64,000 nt of DNA from VRUE01 sp963699215. GTDB lineage: Bacteria; Actinomycetota; Thermoleophilia; Solirubrobacterales; 70-9. Position numbers and translations under genes: made by a program. The DNA lies in the NCBI GenBank assembly GCA_963699215.1, contig OY969422.1, forward strand, positions 2,418,001 to 2,482,000, in the 5' to 3' direction. Positions 1-8,706 of this stretch are shown in pieces; the first letter of the stretch is position 1; each line of letters opens with the position of its first letter. The notes beneath the pieces were generated by a model. It was given only the letters and a program-made list of their open reading frames with translations. It made no database searches and had not been told where the DNA came from.

Positions 1-238
1 TGCGCCTTGTAGAGGTCGTAGGTGACCTCGCGGCCCGGACATCCCCGCGTCCCAGGCGACGACGACGCCCGGCCGGGTGGTGCTCGTCGATGATCTTCAC
101 CAGCATCGAGGCGAGCCCGTAGATCGCGTTGGTCGGCCGCCCGTCGCTGGTCCCGATCGACTCCGGCAGCGCGAAGAACGCACGGTAGGCAAGCGAGTTG
201 CCGTCGATCAGGAAGAGCTCGCGGGCGTCGTCGGCCAT
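1..238 (-). CDS. polA: DNA polymerase I, N-terminal fragment (5'-3' exonuclease start), cut by window edge and frameshifted
   Basis: Reading leftward from an ATG at 238, the protein begins with LFLIDGNSLAYRAFFALP, the first strand and metal-binding Asp of the 5' nuclease (FEN-like) domain of DNA polymerase I. It continues with TNAIYGLASMLVKII and, after a shift, with VVVAWDAG and GREVTYDLYKA, all characteristic of PolA. The enzyme fills gaps and removes primers in replication and excision repair. Two one-base shifts near 76 and 39 break the frame in this short stretch, in line with indels seen elsewhere in the window. The rest lies outside. Family assignment is firm; domain completeness cannot be judged. 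Confidence 0.85.
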   Translation of the reverse strand, partial: MADDARELFLIDGNSLAYRAFFALPESIGTSDGRPTNAIYGLASMLVKIIDEHHPAGRRRRLGRGDVRAARSPTTSTRR

Positions 239-280
239 CGCGCCCACTCTATGCCGCTGGGGGGCGCGTTCTCGCGCTGG

Positions 281-1921
281 CTAGCGCCTCGGCAGGGTGA
301 GGTGGCGCAGGGCAAGCTCGGGGCTGCCGCCTAACGGAGCGAAGCCGATCCTGATCGTCAGCGTCAGCGGGCCACTGGCGAGACGCCGGCGGGCCGCCGC
401 CGAGAGGCCGCAGCGCAGGGTCAGCCGACCGGCCCGGTCGCTGGCCTCGCGGTCGACGCAAGCGACTGCCCGGCCGGCGCGACCGGCGAAGGCGACGCGC
501 TGGGTCACGCTCCCGGCCAGAGGCAAGACGACCGGGGTGGCAATGGCGGTGCCAACCGCCCGCGGCATGCCGACCCTCAGCGATCTGCCCGTCGCCACCC
601 CCGGCGGCTCCAACCGCTGCCGCTCCGGCTCGGGCGCAGGACCGCCCGACGGAAGCGCGGGCGACTGGCACGAGCTGCCCTCTGGCGAGCTTGGCGGACC
701 TTCGGCGGGCGGGTTTTCCACCGGCTGCCCCAGCCAAGCGGCGAGCTCGCCCGGGCGGGCGGCGACGAACTCGCGCAGCCCGGCGACGCCAGTGGCAATC
801 TCGGCCGCGGTGAATTCGCGCCTCGACGGGTCTTCCAGCGCCTGGCAGGGCGCCAAGCGCTCGGCGAGATCGGCGACGCGAGAGTCGAGGCCCAGCGCGG
901 CGATCGCGGACCCAACCTGCTGCAGCGCGTCGCGGTAGGCGGCGGCGCAGCTCGCGTCGGCGAGGCATCGCTCGAAGAGAACGCCGGCGCCCCCCTCGTC
1001 GAACTCGAGCCGGCTCCCCCAGGTTTGGTCGGTTCCCCATGGCAACATCCGGAACTCGCCGTCTTCCTCGCTGTGGAGGTAGTAGTTGTTCGGCCTGAGC
1101 GCCCCCGGGACCCCCGAGTAGCCGTCCCAGTGGCCGATGTAGCGCTCGACCGCCCACATCAGGGTCATCTGGTCGAGGTCGGCGAACCCGCTCATCCCCT
1201 CGGACCAGTCCCCTTCCTCGTCGTTGGCGGCGACGATCAGGGCCTCGAGGTCTTCCCGTTTTTTGCTTTTGCCCTCGTCGACCTCGAAGGCGGCGGCGCT
1301 ACCGGGGGCGACGTCGGCCCCGTATGCGCCCTCGTAGAGGTGCAGGGTCGAGGCGAACCAGCGGGGAAGCGCGACCGAGTCGAGCGCCTCGACGTTCAGG
1401 TAGAGGCCGTAGGGCTCGCCGTTGACCCGCAGGAACGCGTACCCGGTTCGCGGCGCCGCGACCCCGGCCGCACGAAACGCCTCGTAGGCCAGGGTCTCGT
1501 GGAGCATCGAGGGGTCCTGGACCATGTTGTTGAGGGTCAGCTTCTCCAGCCCGAAGAACGTCTGGTCGTCGACGAACTCGTCGAACTTGAGCTTGAAGGC
1601 CGCCTTCTGGGAGAGCGGCCGGAACGATCCAAGGCCCCCCTTGAGGCGAGCGCCGACGCTCAGGGGACCGAAAGTCTGCTCACCGGCAGTCAGCGAGAAG
1701 GTCGCCGGCTGGTACTCCTCCTCGGGTTTGACTTTCAGAACGTCGACCGACGCCTGCGGCAGATCGAGGTCGATCTCGACGACCGTGCCCGGGTCGAACA
1801 GCCAGCCCGCCGGACCGGGCGCCGGTTCGGCGGCGACGGCCTGCGACGCGCCGACAGGAGCCAAGGCCGCAATCGCAAGCGCGATCGACAAGAAAGCGCG
1901 TCGGATTCCGTGACAGCGCAT
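281..1921 (-). CDS. Secreted CotH kinase-family protein
   Basis: A 546-residue protein with an N-terminal signal peptide (hydrophobic residues about 8-30, ending AVAAEP). Residues about 45-390 follow the CotH pattern: a beta-rich start, LKGGLGSFRPLSQKAAFKLKF, then the kinase-like core with LHETLAYEAFRAAGV, VNGEPYGLYLNVEALD, ERYIGHWDGYSG, and NNYYLH followed by FRMLPWGTDQTWG, where the Asp of the last motif matches the metal-binding Asp of the family. The C-terminal 100 residues look like an Ig-like beta domain. CotH proteins are atypical kinases that phosphorylate spore-coat or surface proteins; the substrate here is unknown. The gene stands alone between polA and rluB, all on the minus strand. 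Confidence 0.8.
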   Translation of the reverse strand: MRCHGIRRAFLSIALAIAALAPVGASQAVAAEPAPGPAGWLFDPGTVVEIDLDLPQASVDVLKVKPEEEYQPATFSLTAGEQTFGPLSVGARLKGGLGSFRPLSQKAAFKLKFDEFVDDQTFFGLEKLTLNNMVQDPSMLHETLAYEAFRAAGVAAPRTGYAFLRVNGEPYGLYLNVEALDSVALPRWFASTLHLYEGAYGADVAPGSAAAFEVDEGKSKKREDLEALIVAANDEEGDWSEGMSGFADLDQMTLMWAVERYIGHWDGYSGVPGALRPNNYYLHSEEDGEFRMLPWGTDQTWGSRLEFDEGGAGVLFERCLADASCAAAYRDALQQVGSAIAALGLDSRVADLAERLAPCQALEDPSRREFTAAEIATGVAGLREFVAARPGELAAWLGQPVENPPAEGPPSSPEGSSCQSPALPSGGPAPEPERQRLEPPGVATGRSLRVGMPRAVGTAIATPVVLPLAGSVTQRVAFAGRAGRAVACVDREASDRAGRLTLRCGLSAAARRRLASGPLTLTIRIGFAPLGGSPELALRHLTLPRR

Positions 1922-2006
1922 AAGCGTGGAACGCTAGCGCGAGACACACAGCAAGCGCTTCAGCGCCACCGCGCCGGGCGACCCTCGACGGCCGCCGTCG
2001 TCCAGG

Positions 2007-2708
2007 TCACTTCCTCACGCTGCCGGTCTGGCGCAAGCCGGCAACCTCCTCCGCGGAGAGCCGGCGCGCCTCGCCCTCGGGCAGGTCGCCCAACTCGACC
2101 GGGCCGAAGCGGACGCGGCGCAGGGCGACCACCTCGTTGCCGACCGCCTCGGCCATGCGGCGCACCTGGCGGTTGCGGCCCTCGCGCAGGACGATCTCGA
2201 CCTCGTGCTCGCCCAGGCGCCGCACCTCGGCCGGCGCGGTCGGGCCATCCTCCAACTCGACCCCGCTCGCGAGGCGGCGCAGATCGCCCTCGGCGGGCGG
2301 TCGCCGCAGCCGCACCCGGTAGGCCTTCGGCACTTCGTAGCGAGGGTGGGTGAGGCGGTTCGCCAGCTCGCCGTCGTTGGTCAGCAGCAAGAGACCGGTC
2401 GAGTCGGCGTCGAGCCGCCCCACCGGGTAGAGGCGGGCGGGCGAGTCGACCAGCGAGACGACCGCCGGCCGCGAGCCGGGCTCGCGCGCGGTGGAGACGA
2501 CGCCGGCCGGCTTGTTGACCGCCCAAACCTCACGCACCTCAGCTCCGACCGGACTGCCGTCGACCCGCACGTCGTCCCCCTCCCCCACATCCCGAGCCGG
2601 ATCGCGAACGACCTCACCATTGACCGTCACTCGCCCCGCCGCCACGATCTCCTCGGCTTTACGACGCGAGGCGACTCCGCCGTGGGCGAGGAACTTGGCG
2701 AGGCGCAC
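2007..2708 (-). CDS. rluB: 23S rRNA pseudouridine synthase, RsuA/RluB family
   Basis: A 233-residue protein with an S4 RNA-binding domain at residues 1-60 (MRLAKFLAHGGVASRRKAEE) and a TruB/RsuA-type catalytic domain. The catalytic Asp lies in GRLDADSTGLLLLTNDG and the C-terminal signature is REGRNRQVRRM. The family isomerises a single uridine in rRNA. Its GTG start at 2708 shares one base with the scpB stop codon, so it is the last gene of scpA-scpB-rluB, a conserved arrangement in Gram-positive bacteria. RluB and RsuA cannot be separated with certainty by eye; the scp context favours RluB. Confidence 0.92.
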   Translation of the reverse strand: MRLAKFLAHGGVASRRKAEEIVAAGRVTVNGEVVRDPARDVGEGDDVRVDGSPVGAEVREVWAVNKPAGVVSTAREPGSRPAVVSLVDSPARLYPVGRLDADSTGLLLLTNDGELANRLTHPRYEVPKAYRVRLRRPPAEGDLRRLASGVELEDGPTAPAEVRRLGEHEVEIVLREGRNRQVRRMAEAVGNEVVALRRVRFGPVELGDLPEGEARRLSAEEVAGLRQTGSVRK

Positions 2709-3277
2709 TACTCGGCGCGCTGTTCGCCGGCCTTGAGCAGCCGCTCACGCAGCTCGCGCTCGTCCTCTGGCGTCGGGTCGAACTGCGAGGGATCGGGCAG
2801 CCGGTCGAGGCCGGCGAGGCCGAAGAGCCGTTCGAACAGCTCCGTCGTCTTGAACAGGGCGGCGCCGAACTGGGAGCGGCCCGACTCCTCGATCAGGCCG
2901 CGCTCGGCCAGCGTCTGCACCGCCGACTCCGAGGAGACGCCGCGGATCCGCGCCACCTCCGGCCGGGAGACCGGCTGCAGGTAGGCGACGATCGCCAGCG
3001 TCTCCGCCTGCGCCTGGGTCAGCGGCGGCGTCCGCGGCTTGGCCAGCAATCGCCGCGCCGCGTCCTCGCTGGCGGGATCGCTGGCCAGGGCGAAGCCGCC
3101 GGCGACCTCGCGCAGGACGACGCCCCGCCGACCCTCGGCGAGGTCCTCGCGCAGCAGGTCGATCGCCTCGCCGACCTGGCCCTCGGTCGCCTCGGTCGCC
3201 TCGGCCAAATCGGCGACGGAGACCGGCTGCGGCGATAGGAAGAGCAGCGCCTCGATCGTGCGGCTCAGGTCGCTCAC
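2708..3277 (-). CDS. scpB: Segregation and condensation protein B
   Basis: A 189-residue protein with the tandem winged-helix architecture of ScpB: RTIEALLFLSPQPVSVADLA at the N-terminus, TQAQAETLAIVAYLQPVSRPEVARIRG in the middle, and a second winged helix ending in FKTTELFERLFGL. ScpB dimerises and binds ScpA and the SMC head to form the bacterial condensin complex. The GTG start overlaps the scpA stop (GTGA), indicating translational coupling. Length and motifs are normal and nothing is missing. Confidence 0.95.
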   Translation of the reverse strand: MSDLSRTIEALLFLSPQPVSVADLAEATEATEGQVGEAIDLLREDLAEGRRGVVLREVAGGFALASDPASEDAARRLLAKPRTPPLTQAQAETLAIVAYLQPVSRPEVARIRGVSSESAVQTLAERGLIEESGRSQFGAALFKTTELFERLFGLAGLDRLPDPSQFDPTPEDERELRERLLKAGEQRAE

Positions 3278-4008
3278 CCGGCGCTCGCCTCCTGCCTGCG
3301 AATCTCGATCGGGCCGAGCGGCTCGCCCTGCTTCCAGGTCACCTCGCCCTTGCGGTACAGCTCGAGCAGGGCGAACAGCGTCACCGCCTGCGTCAGCCGG
3401 TCCTCGCCGCCGAACTGCTCGTCGAAGTCGATGCTGGTGCGGCCGGCGAGCGCGTCGCGCAGGGCGCGCAGCCGTCGCTCCAGCGAGACGGTCGGCCGGA
3501 TGTGGCTGACGTCGACCGGAGGCGGCACCGTCAGCAGGTCGCCGAGCGCGGCGCCGAGCCGGTCGGGGTCGTAGACGGCGACCGCGGCCTCGACCGCGAC
3601 GCGGCGCAGGCCCGGCGGCAGCGGCGCCGTCCGGTAGAGGTAGCCGCGGCCCGCCTCGAAGCGCTCGCCGAGCATCTCCGCCGCCGCCCGGTAGCGACGG
3701 TACTCGAGCAGCCGCGCCAGCAGCTCCTCGACCGCCTCCTCGGGGCCGAGCTCCTCCAGCTCGGGGTCGGCCCCGGGCAGCAGCAGCCGCGACTTCAGCT
3801 CGAGCAGCGCCGCGATCAGGACGAGGAACTCGGTCGCCACCTCCAGCTCCAGCTCGCCCTCGCGCTCGAGGTGCTCGACGTAGGCGACGACGACCTCGGC
3901 CAGCTCGACCTCGAGCAGATCGACCTCCTCGCGCAGCAGGACCGCGATCAGGAGATCGAAGGGTCCGGCGAAGACGTCGAGCTCCAGATCGAGGTCGGCG
4001 ACGGTCAC
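3274..4008 (-). CDS. scpA: Segregation and condensation protein A (kleisin)
   Basis: A 244-residue kleisin. The N-terminus carries the family signature FAGPFDLLIAVLLREEVDLLEV, followed by FLVLIAALLELKSRLLLP, and the C-terminal winged helix ends in TLFALLELYRKGEVTWKQGE. ScpA bridges the SMC ATPase heads and ScpB in chromosome condensation. It starts with GTG and is the first gene of scpA-scpB-rluB; only 16 bases separate it from the trpS stop, so it may also be transcribed from the trpS promoter. Confidence 0.95.
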   Translation of the reverse strand: MTVADLDLELDVFAGPFDLLIAVLLREEVDLLEVELAEVVVAYVEHLEREGELELEVATEFLVLIAALLELKSRLLLPGADPELEELGPEEAVEELLARLLEYRRYRAAAEMLGERFEAGRGYLYRTAPLPPGLRRVAVEAAVAVYDPDRLGAALGDLLTVPPPVDVSHIRPTVSLERRLRALRDALAGRTSIDFDEQFGGEDRLTQAVTLFALLELYRKGEVTWKQGEPLGPIEIRRQEASAG

Positions 4009-4024
4009 CAGCCCAAGTTAACGC

Positions 4025-5023
4025 TTAACGCGGCGCGCCGATGCCCATCCGCTCGCGCACCTCGGCGAGCGTCGGCGCGGCGATCGCGCGCGCCCTCTCG
4101 GCGCCGCCGGCAAGCGCCTCCTCCAGCGCCGCTCGGTCGGGGCGCAGCTCGGCGTAGCGCTCGCGCACCGGCGCCAGCATCTCCACCACGCCCTCGGCGA
4201 CGGCGGCCTTGAAGTCGCCGTAGCCAGCACCCTCGAACTCGCGCTCGATCGCGGCCGGGTCGACACCGCGCGCCACGGCGAGGATGTCGATCAGGTTGGT
4301 CACCCCGGGCTTCTCGTCGCCGCGGACGATCTCCCGCCCCGAGTCGGTCACCGCGCTGCCGAGCTTCTTGCGGATCGGGTCGGGCTCGTCGAGCACGTAG
4401 ACGGTGCCGGCTTCGGTCGAGCTCGTCGTCGACATCTTCCGCTCCGGCTCCTGCAGGTCCATGATCCGCGCTCCAACGGTAGGGATGCGGTGCTCGGGCA
4501 CGACCAGGGTCTCGCCGAAGCGCTCGTTGAAGCGGCGGGCGATCTCACGCATCAGCTCGACGTGCTGCTTCTGATCCTCGCCGACCGGCACCTCGGTCGC
4601 CCCGTAGGCGAGCACGTCGGCTGCCTGCAGCACCGGATAGAAGAAGAGCCCCGCCGAGACCAGCTCGCGCTGCTTCGCCGACTTCTCCTTGAACTGAGTC
4701 ATCCGGTTGAGGTCGCCGTGCGCGGTGACCGCGGAGAGCAGCCAGGTCAGCTCCGTGTGCTCGCGGACGTCGGACTGGCGGAAGAGGATGCAGCGCTCGG
4801 GGTCGAGGCCGGCGGCGAGCAGGATCGCGGTCGTGTCGTAGAGCCGCTCGCGCAGCTCGGCGGGATCGAAGGCGACCGAGATCGCGTGCAGGTCGACGAT
4901 GCAGAAGATCGCCGGGTCGCCCCGCTCCTGGCCCTCGACGTACTGGCGGATCGCGCCGATGTAGTTGCCGAGGTGCTTGCGGCCGGTCGGCTGGATTCCC
5001 GAAAAGATGATTGGGGGGGTCAC
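4025..5023 (-). CDS. trpS: Tryptophanyl-tRNA synthetase
   Basis: Class I aminoacyl-tRNA synthetase that charges tRNA-Trp. The chosen GTG start at 5023 gives 332 residues beginning TPPIIFSGIQPTGRKHLGNYIGA, the normal TrpRS N-terminus with a HIGH-like HLGN motif. A KMSKS-like KMSTTSS follows LQEPERK near the middle, and GEDQKQHVELMREIARRFN is the family signature. An ATG at 5164 in the same frame would add 47 residues translated from an inverted repeat and is unlikely. The gene lies directly upstream of scpA. Confidence 0.95.
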   Translation of the reverse strand: MTPPIIFSGIQPTGRKHLGNYIGAIRQYVEGQERGDPAIFCIVDLHAISVAFDPAELRERLYDTTAILLAAGLDPERCILFRQSDVREHTELTWLLSAVTAHGDLNRMTQFKEKSAKQRELVSAGLFFYPVLQAADVLAYGATEVPVGEDQKQHVELMREIARRFNERFGETLVVPEHRIPTVGARIMDLQEPERKMSTTSSTEAGTVYVLDEPDPIRKKLGSAVTDSGREIVRGDEKPGVTNLIDILAVARGVDPAAIEREFEGAGYGDFKAAVAEGVVEMLAPVRERYAELRPDRAALEEALAGGAERARAIAAPTLAEVRERMGIGAPR

Positions 5024-5042
5024 GGACGGCAGCCTAGTTGGG

Positions 5043-5134
5043 GCCGGGGAAGGGTGCCCCTCGCCCGGACAAGTGCCGCCCGGTGGGGGCGGCACTTTGA
5101 GTATCCGCCCGTTCGAGGGGCACCCTTCCCCGGC
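5043..5134. repeat. Nested inverted repeat (21-bp perfect outer arms, 10-bp inner hairpin)
   Basis: The outer arms at 5043-5063 and 5114-5134 are perfect inverted copies with the core GGGTGCCCCTC. Between them an inner perfect 10-bp stem (AAGTGCCGCC at 5071-5080 with its complement at 5088-5097) has a 7-base loop. It lies between the MFS gene stop and the trpS start, both minus strand, so it could terminate the MFS transcript. The same nested design and core recur at 25394-25519. Confidence 0.8.
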
Positions 5135-5171
5135 AAGTCGAGCCTCGCCGACGGACCGCACCATTCCTTGC

Positions 5172-6779
5172 TCAGGCAGCCTCCGGCGCGGGGGTTGGCT
5201 GCGTTGAGTCGGCTTCGGCGCCGTGGCCGCACTCGCCCGCCTGAGCTGAGCCGCGGCTGGGGATCGCCTCGACGGTGCGGCGTGGGTTCTCGATCCCGAG
5301 GCCGGCGAAGACCCCGCCGGCGATCATCAGCAGACCGGCGATCAGGACGCCGAGGTGGAAGGCCGAGGTCGAGGCGTCGGCCGCCGCGGTCTCGACGCGC
5401 TGTGCCTGGGACGGCGGCAATCGCCTCGTCGAGGGAACGGCCAGCGGCTGCTTCTTCGCGTTGTCGACGACTCGCTGCGCCTGCGGCCCCAGTGGGCGGT
5501 CGCCGAGGTTCGAGTCGAGGGTCGAGCCGAAGCCGGCCGAGATCACCGCCCCCAGCACGGCGATCGCCAGCAGCCCCGCCACCCGGGCGATGCCGTTGTT
5601 GACGCCGGAGGCGATGCCGACGTGGCGCTCCTCGACCGAGTCGAGCACGGTCGCGGTCAGCGGCGCGACGGTCGCCGAGAGGCCGAGGCCGAAGACGACG
5701 ATCCCCGGCAGCACGTCGGCGAGGTAGTTGGGGTCGGAGCCCACCATCAGCAGCATGATCAGGCCGATGCCGCCGACGATCGGGCCGACGCACATCGGCA
5801 GGCGCGGCCCGGTGCCCGACGCCAGCTTGCCCCAGCGCGGCGAGAGGAAGAAGAGGATCAGCGAGACCGGCGTCGTCGCCAGGCCAGCCTCGATCGGCGA
5901 GTAGCCGGCGACCTGCTGGAGGAAGAGGCCGACGAAGAAGAGGCCGCCGATCAACCCCGCGTAGGCCGAGAGCGTGGTCAGGTTGGCGACGCGGAAGTTG
6001 CGGATGCGGAAGAGCGACAGTTCGAGCATCGGGTGGCGGGCGCGCGCCTCGTGCAGGACGAAGAGGGCGAAGCAGACGACCCCGGCGGCCATCGGTGCCC
6101 AGACGAGCGGGTCCCCCCAGCCGTAGGTCGGCTGCTCGATCAGGGCGAACACAGGGCCGGCGAGCCCGGCCGAGGAGAGGGCGATGCCGAGCCAGTCGAC
6201 GCCGCGAAACGCCTCCATGTCGCGGCTCTCGCGCACCGCGTGCAGGCTGAGCGCCACGGTGGCGGCGATCAGCGGGATGTTCACCCAGAAGATCGCCCGC
6301 CAGGAGAGCGCCTCGATCAGGAAGCCACCGCCGGCCGGGCCGATCACGGTCGCGATCCCGGTCCAGGCGGTCCAGGTGCCGACCGCCCTGCCCCGGGCGG
6401 CGCCCTCGAAGGATGCGGCAACGATCGCCAGCGAGCCGGGCACCAGCAGCGCCCCGGCGATCCCCTGTAGGGCGCGGGCGGCGATCAGGAGCTCGACCGT
6501 GGGGGCGAGTGCGCAGAGGATCGAGGTGGCGCCGAAGGCGATCAGGCCGATGACGAAGACCCGCCGCCGGCCGAACTGGTCGCCGAGCGAGCCGCCGACG
6601 AGCAGCAACGCGACCAGGGTGAGCATGTAGGCCTCGACCACCCACTGCTGCCCCGCCAGGCCGGCGTCGAGATCGCCGGCGATCGCCGGCAGCGCCACGT
6701 TGACCACGGTCGAGTCGAGGAAGACGACCGTCGAGCCGAGGATCGTCGCGACCAGCGTCAGGCGCTGTTGGCGGGTCAC
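5172..6779 (-). CDS. MFS multidrug efflux transporter, DHA2/EmrB-QacA family
   Basis: A 535-residue membrane protein from a GTG start at 6779 (the frame stays open further upstream, but that part is not hydrophobic). Helix 1 carries STVVFLDSTVVNVALP, motif D1 of 14-helix drug:proton antiporters; motif A is GSLGDQFGRRRVFVIG and motif C is GPAGGGFLIEALSW. Helices continue to FHLGVLIAGLLMIAGGVFAGL. A long hydrophilic loop before the last helix and a polar tail are present. Family members export hydrophobic toxic compounds using the proton gradient. It is divergent from ku across about 100 bases. The substrate cannot be predicted. Confidence 0.9.
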   Translation of the reverse strand: MTRQQRLTLVATILGSTVVFLDSTVVNVALPAIAGDLDAGLAGQQWVVEAYMLTLVALLLVGGSLGDQFGRRRVFVIGLIAFGATSILCALAPTVELLIAARALQGIAGALLVPGSLAIVAASFEGAARGRAVGTWTAWTGIATVIGPAGGGFLIEALSWRAIFWVNIPLIAATVALSLHAVRESRDMEAFRGVDWLGIALSSAGLAGPVFALIEQPTYGWGDPLVWAPMAAGVVCFALFVLHEARARHPMLELSLFRIRNFRVANLTTLSAYAGLIGGLFFVGLFLQQVAGYSPIEAGLATTPVSLILFFLSPRWGKLASGTGPRLPMCVGPIVGGIGLIMLLMVGSDPNYLADVLPGIVVFGLGLSATVAPLTATVLDSVEERHVGIASGVNNGIARVAGLLAIAVLGAVISAGFGSTLDSNLGDRPLGPQAQRVVDNAKKQPLAVPSTRRLPPSQAQRVETAAADASTSAFHLGVLIAGLLMIAGGVFAGLGIENPRRTVEAIPSRGSAQAGECGHGAEADSTQPTPAPEAA

Positions 6780-6876
6780 AGGCTCAGTGTAGGCGCACGC
6801 AAGAAGCCTCCCGCCGGGCCGCGGGCGGGGCGGTGAGCCGTGCGCGGCTGCGAGAATCCGGGTAGGTGATCTGCTG

Positions 6877-7770
6877 ATGCCGAGAGCGATCTGGAGCGGA
6901 ACGATCAGCTTCGGGCTGTTGAACGTGCCCGTCAAGCTCTACAGCGCCGTGGCGCGCCGCGGCATCTCGCTGCGCGAGATCCGCGAGTCCGACGGCGCCC
7001 GCATCCGCCACCGCCGCGTCGCCGAAGGCACCGACGAGGAGGTCCCCTACGGCGAGATCGTCAAGGCCTTCGAGATCACGCCCGACCGCTACGTGCCGCT
7101 GGACAAGGACGAGATGGCGGCGCTGGCCCCGGAGAAGACGCGGGCGATCGAGGTGAAGGACTTCGTCGACCTCGACCAGATCGACCCGATCTACTTCGAC
7201 AGCCCCTACTACCTCGGACCGGCGGACGGCGCCGAGAAGGCTTACTCGCTGCTCGCCCAGGCGATGGAGGAATCCGGCAAGGTGGCGATCGCCCGCTTCG
7301 TCTTCCGCAACAAGGAGCACCTGGCGGCGCTGCGTCCCAGCGACGGGGCGCTGACCCTGACCACGATGCGCTTCGCCGACGAGGTCGTCTCGCCCTCCGA
7401 ACTGGAGGACGTGCTGCCCGAGGGCGAGCAGAAGGTCGCCAAGAAAGAGGTCGAGATGGCCGAGCAGCTGATCGAGTCGCTCACCACCGAGTTCGACCCG
7501 AGCGCCTACCGCGACGAGTACCGCGAGGAACTGCTGGCCCTGATCGAACGCAAGGCCGAGGGCAAGGACGTGCTCACCGCGCCCGCGACCGAGGAGCCGA
7601 AGCCGACCGCCGCACCCGACCTGATGGCGGCGCTCGAGCAGAGCATCGCCGCGGTCAAAGACCGCGACCAGGCCAAGCCGAAGAGCAAGGCCAAGCCGGC
7701 GGCGAAGAAGAGCAAGGCCGCGGCGAAGAAACGCCCCTCCTCGCGAAGCAAATCCAAAGCCTCGAAATAG
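6877..7770 (+). CDS. ku: Ku protein, bacterial non-homologous end joining
   Basis: A 297-residue homodimeric Ku that encircles DNA ends and recruits LigD. The N-terminus PRAIWSGTISFGLLNVPVKL is the classic Ku start; the bridge region includes SYYL-like SPYYLGP and SGKVAIARFVFRNKEHLAAL. Residues beyond about 235 form a Lys/Ala-rich tail (KSKAKPAAKKSKAAAKKRP), the extended C-terminus known to bind DNA and stimulate LigD in actinobacterial Ku. It is followed after 3 bases by the LigD polymerase domain, so the two form a repair operon. Confidence 0.96.
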   Translation: MPRAIWSGTISFGLLNVPVKLYSAVARRGISLREIRESDGARIRHRRVAEGTDEEVPYGEIVKAFEITPDRYVPLDKDEMAALAPEKTRAIEVKDFVDLDQIDPIYFDSPYYLGPADGAEKAYSLLAQAMEESGKVAIARFVFRNKEHLAALRPSDGALTLTTMRFADEVVSPSELEDVLPEGEQKVAKKEVEMAEQLIESLTTEFDPSAYRDEYREELLALIERKAEGKDVLTAPATEEPKPTAAPDLMAALEQSIAAVKDRDQAKPKSKAKPAAKKSKAAAKKRPSSRSKSKASK

Positions 7771-7773
7771 GCC

Positions 7774-8691
7774 GTGGCGACCAGCCGCCAGGTCGAGGTC
7801 GAGGGCCGTGAGCTGAAGCTCACCAACCTCGACAAGGTTCTCTACCCGAAGGCGAGCTTCAGCAAGGGCGAGGTGATCGACTACTACGCCAAGGTCGCGC
7901 CGGCGCTCGTCCCTCACCTGGCCGGGCGGGCGCTGACCCTGCGCCGCTTCCCCGAGGGGGTCGATGACACCGACGCCGCCTTCTTCGAGAAGCGCTGCCC
8001 CAAGCACAGGCCCGAGTGGGTAGAGACGACGCGGGTTCTGGCCGGACCGCGCTCCGGCTACATCGACTACTGCGTCTGCGAAGACCTACCGACTTTGGTC
8101 TGGATGGCGCAGCTGGCGGCGATCGAGCTGCATCCCTCGCTCTCACTGGGCGAGAAGCACGAGCAGCCGACCGTGCTCGCCTTCGATCTCGACCCAGGCC
8201 CGCCGGCCGAAGTGCTCGACTGCAGTCGGGTGGCGCTGAGCCTACGCGAGGTGCTCGGCCACCTCGGCCTGGAGTGCTTCGCGAAGACCTCGGGATCGAA
8301 GGGCCTGCAGGTCTACGTGCCCCTGAACACACCAACGAGCTACGAGGAGACCAGGCCCTTCGCCCAGGCGATTGCGCAGATCCTGCAAAAACAGGCTCCC
8401 GACGAGGTGATCGCCAAGATGGGGAAAAAGACCCTGCGCAAGGGCAAGGTCTTCATCGACTGGTACCAGAACAACGAACGCAAAACGACGATCGCCGTCT
8501 ACTCGTTGCGCGCCCGCGAGCGTCCCACGGTCTCGACCCCGCTCTCCTGGGAAGAGGTCGAGCACGCGGTGGAGCGCGAGGACGCCGAGCTGCTCGCCTT
8601 CGAGGCCGGCGACGTCCTCGGGCGGATCGAGCGGAACGGCGACCTCTTCGCCCCGGTGCTCGAGCTGAAGCAGCAGCTCCCCGAGCTCTAA
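7774..8691 (+). CDS. ligD: Stand-alone LigD polymerase/primase domain (NHEJ PolDom)
   Basis: A 305-residue archaeo-eukaryotic primase-type polymerase from a GTG start. It shows DKVLYPKASFSKGEVIDYY, the acidic metal-binding motif LAFDLDPGPP, KTSGSKGLQVYVPL and GKVFIDWYQNNERKTT, all diagnostic of the LigD PolDom that fills gaps with ribonucleotides at double-strand breaks. No ligase or 3'-phosphoesterase domain is attached, so either a separate ligase gene exists elsewhere or this is one of several LigD-like genes. It is co-transcribed with ku. Confidence 0.93.
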   Translation: MATSRQVEVEGRELKLTNLDKVLYPKASFSKGEVIDYYAKVAPALVPHLAGRALTLRRFPEGVDDTDAAFFEKRCPKHRPEWVETTRVLAGPRSGYIDYCVCEDLPTLVWMAQLAAIELHPSLSLGEKHEQPTVLAFDLDPGPPAEVLDCSRVALSLREVLGHLGLECFAKTSGSKGLQVYVPLNTPTSYEETRPFAQAIAQILQKQAPDEVIAKMGKKTLRKGKVFIDWYQNNERKTTIAVYSLRARERPTVSTPLSWEEVEHAVEREDAELLAFEAGDVLGRIERNGDLFAPVLELKQQLPEL

Positions 8692-8706
8692 ACCGCCGAC
8701 GGGCCG

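Noticed and set aside
5043..5134. Inverted repeat as ends of an insertion sequence
   Set aside because: There is no transposase or room for one between the arms, and no flanking target duplication was noticed.
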